From DASXKD01 sp963762735 (GTDB lineage Bacteria > Actinomycetota > Actinomycetes > Streptosporangiales > Streptosporangiaceae): 64,000 nt of DNA. The notes under the pieces are model-generated. The model did not search any database. It had not been told where the DNA came from and saw only the letters and a list, made by a program, of their open reading frames with translations. The stretch lies in contig CAVXMG010000051.1 of NCBI GenBank assembly GCA_963762735.1, positions 25,605 through 89,604 on the forward strand. The letters are read 5' to 3'. Positions 56,436-64,000 of this stretch are shown one piece after another (position 1 is the first letter of the stretch; the number at the start of each line of letters is the position of its first letter). A program made the position numbers and the translations under genes.

Positions 56436-57395
56436 TCGCCGGGGTTGCGCGGGGCAGCGCGGGCCGCAGGGACGGGGGTTGGCCGCCCATCCTCGCCGCC
56501 GGAGAACGGCGCTGATCTCCACGGCCACTTCGCAGGCCCGCTCGGTGATGTCCGTCCAGTTGTAGCGCAAGGTGATGATGCCTACCCCGGTCAGGGCATT
56601 GTCCCGGTGAACATCGCGCCACCTGTCATGGACCAGGTGCGCCACATGCCCGTCGAGTTCCACGGCAACGCCGAATTCCTCGTACAGGTTGTCCAGATAC
56701 CGACGTGTCCGGCCTAGGGTGATCTTCGCCTGCCGCTGGGCTACTGGCAGATCATGGGGCCGTTCGACGCCCCGCACATACCGGTACTCCAGCGTGGAAT
56801 GCACGCCCTCTGCAATCGCCGCCAACCCGGACACCAGCTCATTCCGGTACCGAGCCTGCTTGCGCTGGCTCAGTGCCATTTGGAGACGGCTGGCGGTGGT
56901 GAGGCGGCTTCCGCATGCCCGGCTGAGCCAGTGAAACGCCTCCTCGGAGCTGCGAGCGGTCTGGGTGAGGTCGAGGACCGTCTCCTCGATCCTTGTCCGA
57001 GGAGGACGCAGGGCAGGATGGCGGGCGACCACGATGCGGCTCGACCGGTGAATGATCAGGCCGGTGACGCCGCGAATGTGCTGGGTCGTCGGTACCGTGA
57101 CATGCACGGCAGGGCTGGTCATGTCGGAGAGGCCATCCAGTTCTGCCGCCGTCTGGTGGCTGAGAATCGCACGCGCCCCCGATCGCAGCAAGGCTGCCCA
57201 CAGCATCGCCTCCCGGGGCGGCTGACCGGTGAAACTGGCATAGACACCCCTTTGAAGCTGCCGCCATGAACCCGTGCGCAAGCGGCCTCCGATCGCATCG
57301 CTGGACAAGCCGGCATCCAGTGCCTGGCATCGGGATATGACACCGGACTGCATATTGAGTAACTCGCGGCAGTGGGCGGGGAGTTCGCGCGCCAT
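56430..57395 (-). CDS. AbiEi-like antitoxin-domain / DUF559-type protein
   Basis: An orphan protein of about 321 residues. The N-terminal winged helix (SGVISRCQALDAGLSSDAIG, then RLRTGSWRQLQRGVYASFTG) is the AbiEi antitoxin-like domain. The middle part has AILSHQTAAELDGL and VTVPTTQHIRGVTGLIIHRS. The C-terminus has a Vsr/DUF559 endonuclease-like core: YLDNLYEEFGVAVELDGHVA, then HRDNALTGVGIITLRYNWTD, with plausible metal-binding acids (D and E-x-D). No AbiEii toxin neighbour. Such solo proteins are numerous in actinomycetes, and a toxin-antitoxin or defence role is unproven. ATG 57395 was chosen over the longer frame to 57455. Confidence 0.8.
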   Translation of the reverse strand: MARELPAHCRELLNMQSGVISRCQALDAGLSSDAIGGRLRTGSWRQLQRGVYASFTGQPPREAMLWAALLRSGARAILSHQTAAELDGLSDMTSPAVHVTVPTTQHIRGVTGLIIHRSSRIVVARHPALRPPRTRIEETVLDLTQTARSSEEAFHWLSRACGSRLTTASRLQMALSQRKQARYRNELVSGLAAIAEGVHSTLEYRYVRGVERPHDLPVAQRQAKITLGRTRRYLDNLYEEFGVAVELDGHVAHLVHDRWRDVHRDNALTGVGIITLRYNWTDITERACEVAVEISAVLRRRGWAANPRPCGPRCPAQPRRP

Positions 57396-57511
57396 CCCGC
57401 CAGGATGGCTACGGTACGGCCGCTCACCGAGGCAGCGATATACGGCTGTGGACAAGGGGTGTGTGGAATGGCTGCCTGTGGATTTCCGCGTCGGACTGTC
57501 TGAGCCGGCGG

Positions 57512-58279
57512 TTACGGCGCCGCGAGGATTGCGGCGAGGACGGCGGGGGTGTCGGTGAGGTCGGGGAGCACGGCGTGGGCTCCGGACTCGGCCAGAGCGG
57601 CGGCGGTGGTGCCGCCGGTGGCCACCGCGACGGCCCGGGCACCGGTTTTCAGTGCGGCGGCCACGTCCAGCGGGGTGTCACCGACCAGCACCGTGGCCGG
57701 GCCGGAAAAGTCCGTGCCGTACCTGCGGGCGGCGTTGTCCCTGGCCAGGTGCACCAGCTCGGCGCGGACCTCGTGGGACTCGCCGTAGGCACCGGCCTCC
57801 AGGTCGAGATGGCCATCCAGCCCGAGCGCGCTGAGCTTCATCACGGCCATGGGCCGGACGTTCCCGGTGAGCACCGACTGCACCACGCACACCTGCGGTG
57901 CCCGGCCCCCGGCACGATCGGCGGAGGCACCGCCGGGGGAGGCGCCGTCCCGGCCGGGGGCGAAGGCGGCCAGCGCGTCGAGCGCCGCCGCGGCACCGGG
58001 CAGCGCCCGGCTGTGCCGCTCGGTAAGCTCGCGGCCGGTCGGCGCCAGCGCGGCCAGCCTGGCCAGGAACTGGTCCAGATGCTGGCGCGGCTCGGGGATC
58101 CCAGCCCGGGCCAGGGTGTCAAGCACGATGGCGCGGTCGGTGCGCCCGGCCATGAGCGCCGCGGCCGGCAGGTCGGTACCGAACATGTCGCGGAACACCA
58201 TCCGGTACAGGCGGGTGCCGACTCCACCGGCGTCGACCAGGGTGAAGTCGATGTCCCAGAGCACGAGCAGGCAGCGCAC
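57512..58279 (-). CDS. HAD-superfamily hydrolase
   Basis: A 255-residue phosphatase of the phosphoglycolate phosphatase-like group. Motif I is WDIDFTLVDAGG (nucleophile Asp), motif II lies in VVQSVLTGNVRPMAVMKLSA, and motif III/IV is PATVLVGDTPLDVAAALKTG. An Ala/Gly-rich insert of about 25 residues (GRDGASPGGASADRAGG) follows the cap. The GTG start is the first with homology, in a frame otherwise open across antisense dnaG. It is divergent from dnaG. Confidence 0.85.
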   Translation of the reverse strand: MRCLLVLWDIDFTLVDAGGVGTRLYRMVFRDMFGTDLPAAALMAGRTDRAIVLDTLARAGIPEPRQHLDQFLARLAALAPTGRELTERHSRALPGAAAALDALAAFAPGRDGASPGGASADRAGGRAPQVCVVQSVLTGNVRPMAVMKLSALGLDGHLDLEAGAYGESHEVRAELVHLARDNAARRYGTDFSGPATVLVGDTPLDVAAALKTGARAVAVATGGTTAAALAESGAHAVLPDLTDTPAVLAAILAAP

Positions 58280-58399
58280 GCGGCGACGATAACAGGCGTT
58301 CCCCCGGCGGGCCGCGAGCCGTGCGCCCGACAGAGAAGCAAAGTGTGGGCACCGAGGGCTAGACTCGCCGCTACGGGAGCGCTGGACCGAGGGGTGCGA

Positions 58400-60573
58400 G
58401 TGGCAGGACGGATCCGCGACGAGGACATCGCGCTGGTCCGCGAGCAATCGCCCATCGCCGAGGTCATCGGCGAGTACCTCCAGCTCCGCAACGCCGGGGG
58501 CGGCTCCCTCAAGGGCCTGTGCCCGTTCCACGACGAAAAGACCCCTTCGTTCAACGTGACCCCGGCACGTGGCCTGTGGTACTGCTTCTCCTGCGCGGAC
58601 GGCGGTGACGTCATCCGGTTCGTGGAGAAGGTCGACAATCTCACCTTCCCCGAGTCGGTGGAGCGGCTCGCCGCCCGGGCGGGCATCGAGCTCACCTACG
58701 AGCAGGGCGGCCACGTCCCCGGCCACGAGCAGAGCCGGCGGCGCCGGTTGCTCGCCGCACACCAGGCAGCGGCCGAGTTTTATGCAGAACGGCTCCGCGC
58801 ACCGATGGCTGCCCCTGCGCGGGAGTTCCTGTCCGAGCGTGGGTTCGAGGTGGCCGACGCGGAGGGGTTCGGCTGCGGTTATGCACCTGCCGAGTGGGAG
58901 GCGCTCACCCGCCATCTGCGGGGCCGCGGGTTCACCGACTCCGAGCTGCTCCTTTCCGGGCTGGCCAGCCAGGGCCGCCGGGGCCCGGTGGACCGGTTCC
59001 GCGGCCGGCTGGTATGGCCGATCAGGGACCTGACCGGCGACGTGATCGCGTTCGGTGCGCGGAAGCTGGATCCAGACGACACCGGGCCCAAGTACCTGAA
59101 CACGCCGGAGACGACGCTGTTCAAAAAGAGCTCCGTGCTCTACGGGGCCGACCTTGCCAAGCGGGAGATCGCCCACCGGCGGCAGGCGGTGATCGTCGAG
59201 GGCTACACCGACGTGATGGCCTGTCACCTGTCCGGCGTGCCCACCGCCGTCGCCACCAGCGGCACCTCGTTCGGCGACGGCCACGTCAAGGTGCTGCGGC
59301 GGCTGCTGATGGATGCCGATCAGTTCCTCGGCGAGGTCGTGTTCACCTTCGACGGGGACGCGGCCGGGCAGCGGGCCGCGCTGCGGGCCTTCGACCTGGA
59401 GGAGCGCTTCGTCACGCAGACCTTCGTGGCGGTGCAGGCCGACGGCCTGGATCCGTGCGACCTGCGCGTCAAGCACGGACCGGAAGCCGTGCGGGACCTG
59501 GTGGCCAGGCGCGTCCCCGTGTTCGAGTTCGCCATCCGCAGCGAACTGGCCAAGCACAACCTGGAGACCAACGAGGGCCGGATCGCCGCGCTTGACGCGT
59601 CCGCCCGGATCATCGCCCGGATCAAGGACCGCGGCCTCCGCGACCGGTACGCGGTCAGCCTGGACCGGTGGCTCGGCATGCTGAACGAGGATTTCGTGCT
59701 CGCCCGGGTCCGCGAGCATGCGGCCAGGGCCCAGATCAGGCCGGGCGCGGGCGGATCCGGCGCGGGCCGTAACCCGTCCGGGCCGGCCGGCGCCGGCCCG
59801 GGGCGGATGCGTGGCGGGCCAGGCGGCCAGGTGCGGCCCGGCAGCCCGGCCGGCCCCGGTTCCGGTGCGCCGGGCGGTCCCAGGATGCGCCGGGCGGCCC
59901 TGGGATGGCGGGCGGCCCGGGTGCTCGCGGGGCCCGTGGCGGGCCTGGGGCGCCTCCGGGGGCTGGCGGCGGGACCACGGGTGGCAACAGCGCTACGGGG
60001 GGCAGCGGCGCTGACAGGGCTGGCGGGCCTGCCATGGCTGGCGGTCCGGCCGGAGCCAGCGGTCCGGTCGAGCCCGTGCCCTACGACCTCGCCGACCCGG
60101 TGATCCAGGTGGAGCGCGAGGCGCTCAAGCTCGCCGTGCAGCGCCCGGCGCTGTGCGGGCCCGCCTTCGACGTGCTCGGCCCGGCCGCGTTCACCGCACC
60201 GCCGCACGCCGCGGTGCGCGAACTGATCGACAACTGCGGCGGGGCCAGGGGAGCGGCCGGCGTACGGGAATGGGTGGCCAGGCTGCGGGACGCGGCCCCT
60301 GATGACCAGATCCGCGGCTTCGTGACCCGGCTGGCCGTGGAGGCGCTCCGGGTGCCGCGGGCCGATGGCGAGCCGGACATGCGTTACGCGGACGCGGTAC
60401 TCGCGCGGGTCGAGGAACTCGCGATCAGCCGCCGGATCGCGCAGGTCAAGTCCCGGCTGCAGCGGCTGAACCCGGTGGAGGCCAGGCCGGAGTACAACAG
60501 GACGTTCGGCGACCTGGTCGCGCTGGAGCAGCGTCGCAAGGCGCTGGTGGAGAAGGCGGCCGGGGCTTTCTAG
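58400..60573 (+). pseudogene. dnaG: DNA primase, with one frameshift in the linker
   Basis: DnaG makes RNA primers. The CHC2 zinc finger (C41PFH44 ... YC62FSC65) lies in GLCPFHDEKTPSFNVTPARG. The catalytic core has FGARKLD and the TOPRIM block VIVEGYTDVMACHLSG, then FTFDGDAAGQRAALRAFDLE. After the core a long Gly/Pro/Ala-rich linker (from about residue 450) changes frame near 59880. The C-terminal DnaB-binding domain then reads in the new frame (DPVIQVEREALKLAVQRPAL to YNRTFGDLVALEQRRKALVE). As primase is essential, a sequencing error in the GC-rich linker is likely. The GTG follows GAGGGG. Confidence 0.9.
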
Positions 60574-60717
60574 CTGGTATCTGCCTGGATGCCCTGGTTC
60601 GCGGGCAAAGGCATGGTTCGGGACACTTATCTGACTTCGGGCTGTCAGCGTTACGTGTCTGCAGGTGACAAAATTAAGCCCACCAATACCAGGGCTCCCT
60701 GGCGCACACTGGGTTCC

Positions 60718-61878
60718 GTGACTTTTACGTTACTTTCCCCGGTCCGACCCCCCAGCGATCCCATGGCAGACCTGCTAGCACGGGCCAGAGAACAGGGTGC
60801 CGTGGCTGTCGGGGACATCGCGGTCGCGCTCGACTCCAGCGACCTGCCGGCCCAGGAACTCGACGGCATCGTGCGGATGCTCGCGGCCGAGGGCGTCGAG
60901 GTGGTGGACGCCGCTCACGAGGACGCGGAGCCCTCGCCGTCTGCCGATCAGTCCGAGGAGGCGCGCCGCCCGGTCACCGGCGACCTCGTCCGCATCTACC
61001 TGCGCGAGATCGGGCGGGTACCGCTGCTGACCGCCGAGGACGAAGTCGAACTGGCCAAGGCCATCGAGGCTGGCCTCTTCGCCGAGGAGAAGCTGCACGG
61101 CGGGTTCCCGCTGGGCGGCGCGGAGCGGGCCGACCTGGCCCTGCTCGGCCACGACGGGCTGCGCGCCAAACAGCGGCTGATCGAGGCCAACCTGCGCCTG
61201 GTGGTGTCCATCGCCAAGCGGTACATCGGCCGCGGCCTGGGCTTCCTCGACCTGATCCAGGAGGGGAACCTCGGCCTGATCCGCGCGGTGGAGAAGTTCG
61301 ACTACACCAAGGGCTACAAGTTCTCCACCTATGCCACCTGGTGGATCCGGCAGGCGATCACGCGCGCGATCGCCGACCAGGCACGCACCATCCGGATCCC
61401 GGTGCACATGGTGGAGACGATCAACAAGATGGCCCGGGTACAGCGCCAGCTCCATCAGGCCCTGGGCCGGGAAGCAACCCCGGGCGAGATCGCCGCCGAA
61501 ATGGGCCTGCCGGTCGAACGGGTCTCGGAAATCCAGCGGATCGCGCAGGAGCCGGTCTCGCTGCAGGCGCCGATCGGCGAGGAAGACTCCGACCTGGGGG
61601 ACTTCATCGAGGACACCGACGCCGTGGTGCCCATGGAGGCGGCGGCGTTCATCATGCTCCAGGATCAGCTGACTGAGATCCTGGATGCCCTCTCCGGGCG
61701 GGAGCAGAAGATCATTCAGCTCCGGTTCGGCCTGACCGACGGTCATCCCCGGACCCTGGAGGAGGTGGGCCGGGAGTTCGGCGTCACCAGGGAGAGGATC
61801 CGGCAGATCGAGTCCAAGACCCTGGCCAAGCTGCGCCATCCCAGCCGCGCCCAGTTGCTCCGGGGCTACCTGGGCTGA
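60718..61878 (+). CDS. Sigma-70 family RNA polymerase sigma factor (RpoD/HrdB-related)
   Basis: A 386-residue group 1/2 sigma factor. Region 1.2 is DLVRIYLREIGRVPLLTAED. Region 2 contains RLIEANLRLVVSIAKRYIGR and FLDLIQEGNLGLIRAVEKFD, then GYKFSTYATWWIRQAITRAI. Regions 3 and 4 are complete, ending in the helix-turn-helix TLEEVGREFGVTRERIRQIE. Location after dnaG is that of the macromolecular synthesis operon. The short N-terminus without region 1.1 means it may be a second-tier sigma (HrdA/C/D- or RpoD-like) rather than the main HrdB. GTG 60718 is one of several possible starts; ATG 60763 is another. Confidence 0.9.
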   Translation: MTFTLLSPVRPPSDPMADLLARAREQGAVAVGDIAVALDSSDLPAQELDGIVRMLAAEGVEVVDAAHEDAEPSPSADQSEEARRPVTGDLVRIYLREIGRVPLLTAEDEVELAKAIEAGLFAEEKLHGGFPLGGAERADLALLGHDGLRAKQRLIEANLRLVVSIAKRYIGRGLGFLDLIQEGNLGLIRAVEKFDYTKGYKFSTYATWWIRQAITRAIADQARTIRIPVHMVETINKMARVQRQLHQALGREATPGEIAAEMGLPVERVSEIQRIAQEPVSLQAPIGEEDSDLGDFIEDTDAVVPMEAAAFIMLQDQLTEILDALSGREQKIIQLRFGLTDGHPRTLEEVGREFGVTRERIRQIESKTLAKLRHPSRAQLLRGYLG

Positions 61879-61996
61879 CCGCGGCCTCCGCGGCCCGCCT
61901 TGGGCTCGGCGTCAGGCCTTGCCTGCGGCCTGTCTTAGCGTCCCCGAGGGCGCGCTTCGGCCGCGCCGGAGCCGCTTTAGCCTGCGCAAGGCCGCC

Positions 61997-62668
61997 TCAG
62001 CCGATGTGGTGGCGGTGTGCGTAGCCGATGGCGGCGGCCCGGTCCCTGGACCCGGTCTTGGCGAAGATCCTGTTGATGTGGGTCTTGATCGTGTGGTTGC
62101 TGAGGAACAGCTTCGCGGCGATCTCCGGGTTGGTCATCCCGCGGGCGACGAGCCCGAGGATCTCGACCTCGCGCTGGGTCAGGCCGTCGGGGGCGGGCGC
62201 CGCGGCGGCTTCCGGCTTGGCCGGTGCCGCCACGGCGGCGAGCAGCGTGGCGTGCGCGCGCGGGTCGAAGACCGTCAGGCCGCCTGCTGCCGCGCGCAGC
62301 GCCTGGGCGATGTGCGTGCGGTCGGCATCCTTGGTGAGGTAGCTGCGGGCCCCGGCGTGCAGGGCGTCCAGGACCGAAGCGTCATCGACGTACGTGGTGA
62401 GCACCACGATGGCGACGTCCGGGTGCTCGGCGGTCAGCCGGCGGGTGGCGCCGATGCCGTCCAGGACCGGCATGTGCAGGTCGAGCAGGATCGCGTCTGG
62501 ATGATGCTCGGCCACCAGTGCCAGTGCCTGCTCCCCGTCCGCGGCGGCGCCGACCACCTCGATACCGGGCAGCCCGCCGAGCAGCACGACCAGGCCCTCA
62601 CGCACGCTGGCCTGGTCGTCGGCGATGACGATGCGCAGCGGGCTTTCTGGCAGGCCGGGGGCAGTCAC
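61997..62668 (-). CDS. NarL/LuxR-family response regulator
   Basis: A 223-residue response regulator. The receiver has IVIADDQASVREGLVVLLGG and the phosphoacceptor in AILLDLHMPVLDGIGATRRL, then GARSYLTKDADRTHIAQALR. An Ala/Pro-rich linker leads to the LuxR domain (GLTQREVEILGLVARGMTNP, then LSNHTIKTHINRIFAKTGSR). The GTG overlaps the kinase stop (GTGA), marking a coupled two-component pair with no linked transporter in the window. Confidence 0.93.
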   Translation of the reverse strand: MTAPGLPESPLRIVIADDQASVREGLVVLLGGLPGIEVVGAAADGEQALALVAEHHPDAILLDLHMPVLDGIGATRRLTAEHPDVAIVVLTTYVDDASVLDALHAGARSYLTKDADRTHIAQALRAAAGGLTVFDPRAHATLLAAVAAPAKPEAAAAPAPDGLTQREVEILGLVARGMTNPEIAAKLFLSNHTIKTHINRIFAKTGSRDRAAAIGYAHRHHIG

Positions 62669-63865
62669 GGTGCCAGGTTCCCGGGCTGGGCGCGGGGCAG
62701 TTCCGCGGTCACGATCCACTGGTTGTCCCGGCGTCCCGCCTGCAGCGTGCCGTTCAGCAACTGGAGCCGTTCCCGCATCCCGGTCAGCCCGTAGCCGCCG
62801 TTGACCGTGCTCACGCCGGGCCCGCCCTCCGGCCCGGTGCCGGGCGGCAGGTCGTTGCGGACGGTGAGCCGGACATCGGCGTCGGAGTAGTCGAGGCGGA
62901 CCTCGACGCCCTGTCCCGTCGCGTGTTTGGCGGCGTTGACCAGGGACTCCTGCGCGACGCGCAGCAGCGCCACGGTGGCGTCCGGGGGCAGCGGCGCCGG
63001 GGAGCCGCCGACGTCGAAGCTGGCCGCGACGTGGTAATGCTGCGCGTGGGTGTCGCTGACCCGGGCGAGTTCCTCATCGAGTGGGAGGGTATCGGCACGC
63101 AGCGCGTGAACCGCCCGCCGCGCCTCCACCAGGCCTTCCGCGGCCATCCGCTGGGCCGCGGCGAGGATCTCGTCCGCCCGGTCGATGTCCCTGTGGTCGG
63201 CCAGTACGGCGCGGGCCGCCTGGATCTGGATCCCAAGCCCGCCGAGGGAGTGGGCGAGCACGTCGTGGATCTCCCGGGCAATCCGGGCCCGTTCGTCGAG
63301 CAGGTCGGCCCGTCGCTGCTCGGCTTGCAGTTCGTCGCGCTGCGCGAGCAGCATCGCCGCCTGCTCGGCCTGAATCCGGTAGGCGCCCCAGTTGCGCCCG
63401 ATTATCAGGCCGGCCAGCACGATCGACGGGAGCCCAAGACAGGATGCCGTAGCCAGCGCCCAGCGAGAGCCCGCTGACCTCGATCGCCAGGACCCCGGCT
63501 CCCGTCACCGCCAGGGCGGCCACCAGACTGTCCTCACTGCCGGCCATCATCACCGCGACGAACCCGAACGCCACCATGGCGGAGCCGCCGTACCCGGCAC
63601 CGCAGGCGACGCCCGTGGCGACCGCGATCACGCCGCGAAGCACAGTGGGTGCCCAGCCGTGATATCGCGCCGCGGCTGGGTGCATCTCGAGCAGCGCCCA
63701 GGCCACCAGTGCCAGGCCGAGCAGGCAGTAACCCACGACCTGAACCAGGGTGGCGGCTTCCCCGGGTGGCGGTGCGAGCAGAAACGCCAGCAGGCCGAGC
63801 CAGGCGAAGCCAAGGGCGCGGGTCAGCCAGTTGACCGTGCGCAGCCAGTTGACCGTGCGCAGCAT
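62665..63865 (-). pseudogene. Sensor histidine kinase (HisKA_3), with one frameshift in the membrane domain
   Basis: The N-terminal frame encodes about five helices (ALGFAWLGLLAFLLAPPPGE, VQVVGYCLLGLALVAWALL and others) up to GLSLGAGYG. The catalytic part is in the next frame, starting SIVLAGLIIGRNWGAYRIQA, then the phosphoacceptor ERARIAREIHDVLAHSLGGL and ATPase boxes (LRVAQESLVNAAKHATGQG, NGGYGLTGMRERLQLLNGTL). One base near 63445 joins them, probably a sequence error. The first codons encode LRTVNW twice because of an 18-bp duplication. Cotranscribed with the response regulator. Confidence 0.85.
63824..63859. repeat. 18-bp tandem duplication at the kinase start
   Basis: CAGCCAGTTGACCGTGCG occurs twice without a gap, encoding LRTVNW-LRTVNW at the very N-terminus of the kinase. 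The frame is kept. Either a real slippage event or a start choice artefact. Confidence 0.8.
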
Positions 63866-63887
63866 GACTCCAGTATCACGGCGTGCG

Positions 63888-63953
63888 TGGTACCAGGGCG
63901 CCGGCCCGTGGGCTGAATGCCGGCGGCCGGCCCTGGTACCGCCTGGTACCAGG
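63888..63953 (-). promoter_or_regulatory. Three TGGTACC-type boxes upstream of the two-component operon
   Basis: TGGTACCAGG (63888), CCTGGTACC (63932) and CCTGGTACCAGG (63942) lie within 66 bases upstream of the kinase start. The last is a perfect 12-base palindrome. A GATACT hexamer (minus strand, about 63872-63877) could be the -10 element, placing the first box at the -35 region. These may be binding sites of the cognate LuxR-type regulator (inference). Confidence 0.5.
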
Positions 63954-64000
63954 GATACACCTGCCGTCTGGCACCGAAGGCCGGCCCGTGCTCCGATCCG

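Noticed and set aside
58280..59719. Upstream extension of the HAD hydrolase frame across dnaG
   Set aside because: The frame is open but antisense to the primase core; homology to HAD proteins begins only at the GTG at 58279.
58400..60573. Programmed ribosomal frameshifting in dnaG (and likewise hflX)
   Set aside because: No slippery heptamer followed by a structure is evident, the family does not use recoding, and similar shifts occur in many unrelated genes of this window.

Overview
The window is about 64 kb of very GC-rich, densely packed chromosome from an actinomycete. The core gene order (dapF, hflX, holA, rpsT, lepA, hemW, hrcA, dnaJ, rsmE, HIT, phoH, ybeY, corC, era, leuA, recO, uppS, glyS, ppdK, dgt, dnaG, primary-type sigma factor) is that of Streptomyces, Streptosporangiales and relatives. 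Frequent GTG starts, probable leaderless genes, SigE-family sigma factors with their partner proteins, and DUF1707, DUF4870, DUF6703 and DUF1906 proteins point the same way. I saw no tRNA, rRNA, CRISPR array, insertion sequence, prophage or plasmid origin.

Layout. 1-7.2 kb: the tail of dapF, then a minus-strand glycolate/glyoxylate module (aceB, glcD, glcE, glcF) and a RibD/DHFR-like reductase, sitting between dapF and hflX, which are usually close together. 7.4-27.5 kb: hflX, hutI, holA, rpsT, lepA, then small membrane proteins, MOSC and hemW, then the heat-shock unit (CIRCE, hrcA, dnaJ, rsmE), a SigE-type operon, and HIT-phoH-ybeY-corC-(CDA-like)-era. 27.5-32.3 kb: a minus-strand ABC exporter plus two-component cassette followed by a GNAT enzyme. 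32.5-37.2 kb: a zinc-ribbon/TerB-like gene, leuA behind a leader peptide, recO, uppS, DUF6703. 37.3-44.4 kb: accessory genes (secreted DUF1906 protein, MFS-TPR pair, a tandem-repeat region, a damaged penicillin/AHL acylase). 44.6-61.9 kb: glyS, an oxidoreductase, a secreted protein-sigma-propeller operon, ppdK-dgt-ferredoxin reductase, an AbiEi-like protein, a HAD phosphatase, dnaG and a sigma-70 factor. 62-64 kb: a second two-component system.

Two properties run through the window. First, about ten genes are interrupted by one or more single-base frameshifts, including normally essential or highly conserved ones (dnaG, ybeY, hflX); in ybeY the shift falls inside the metal-binding motif. Base-calling or assembly error is the simplest explanation, though glcE, the acylase and the propeller gene could be genuinely decaying. 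Second, short repeats are abundant: 63-bp units in glcE, 30-bp units between glcD and glcE, 36-bp units at 41.5 kb, a 78-bp double-hairpin element in two distant places, and two TGATCA-centred palindromes that each separate convergent genes.

The most promising regulatory features are the leuA leader peptide with mutually exclusive stems, a TetR-type palindrome lying exactly in the 17-nt spacer of a consensus promoter, a perfect CIRCE, an identical leaderless-start sequence in front of era and recO, and the three-gene operon coupling a secreted protein to an ECF-type sigma factor and a membrane-anchored propeller. I found no unmistakably new defence or biosynthetic system.
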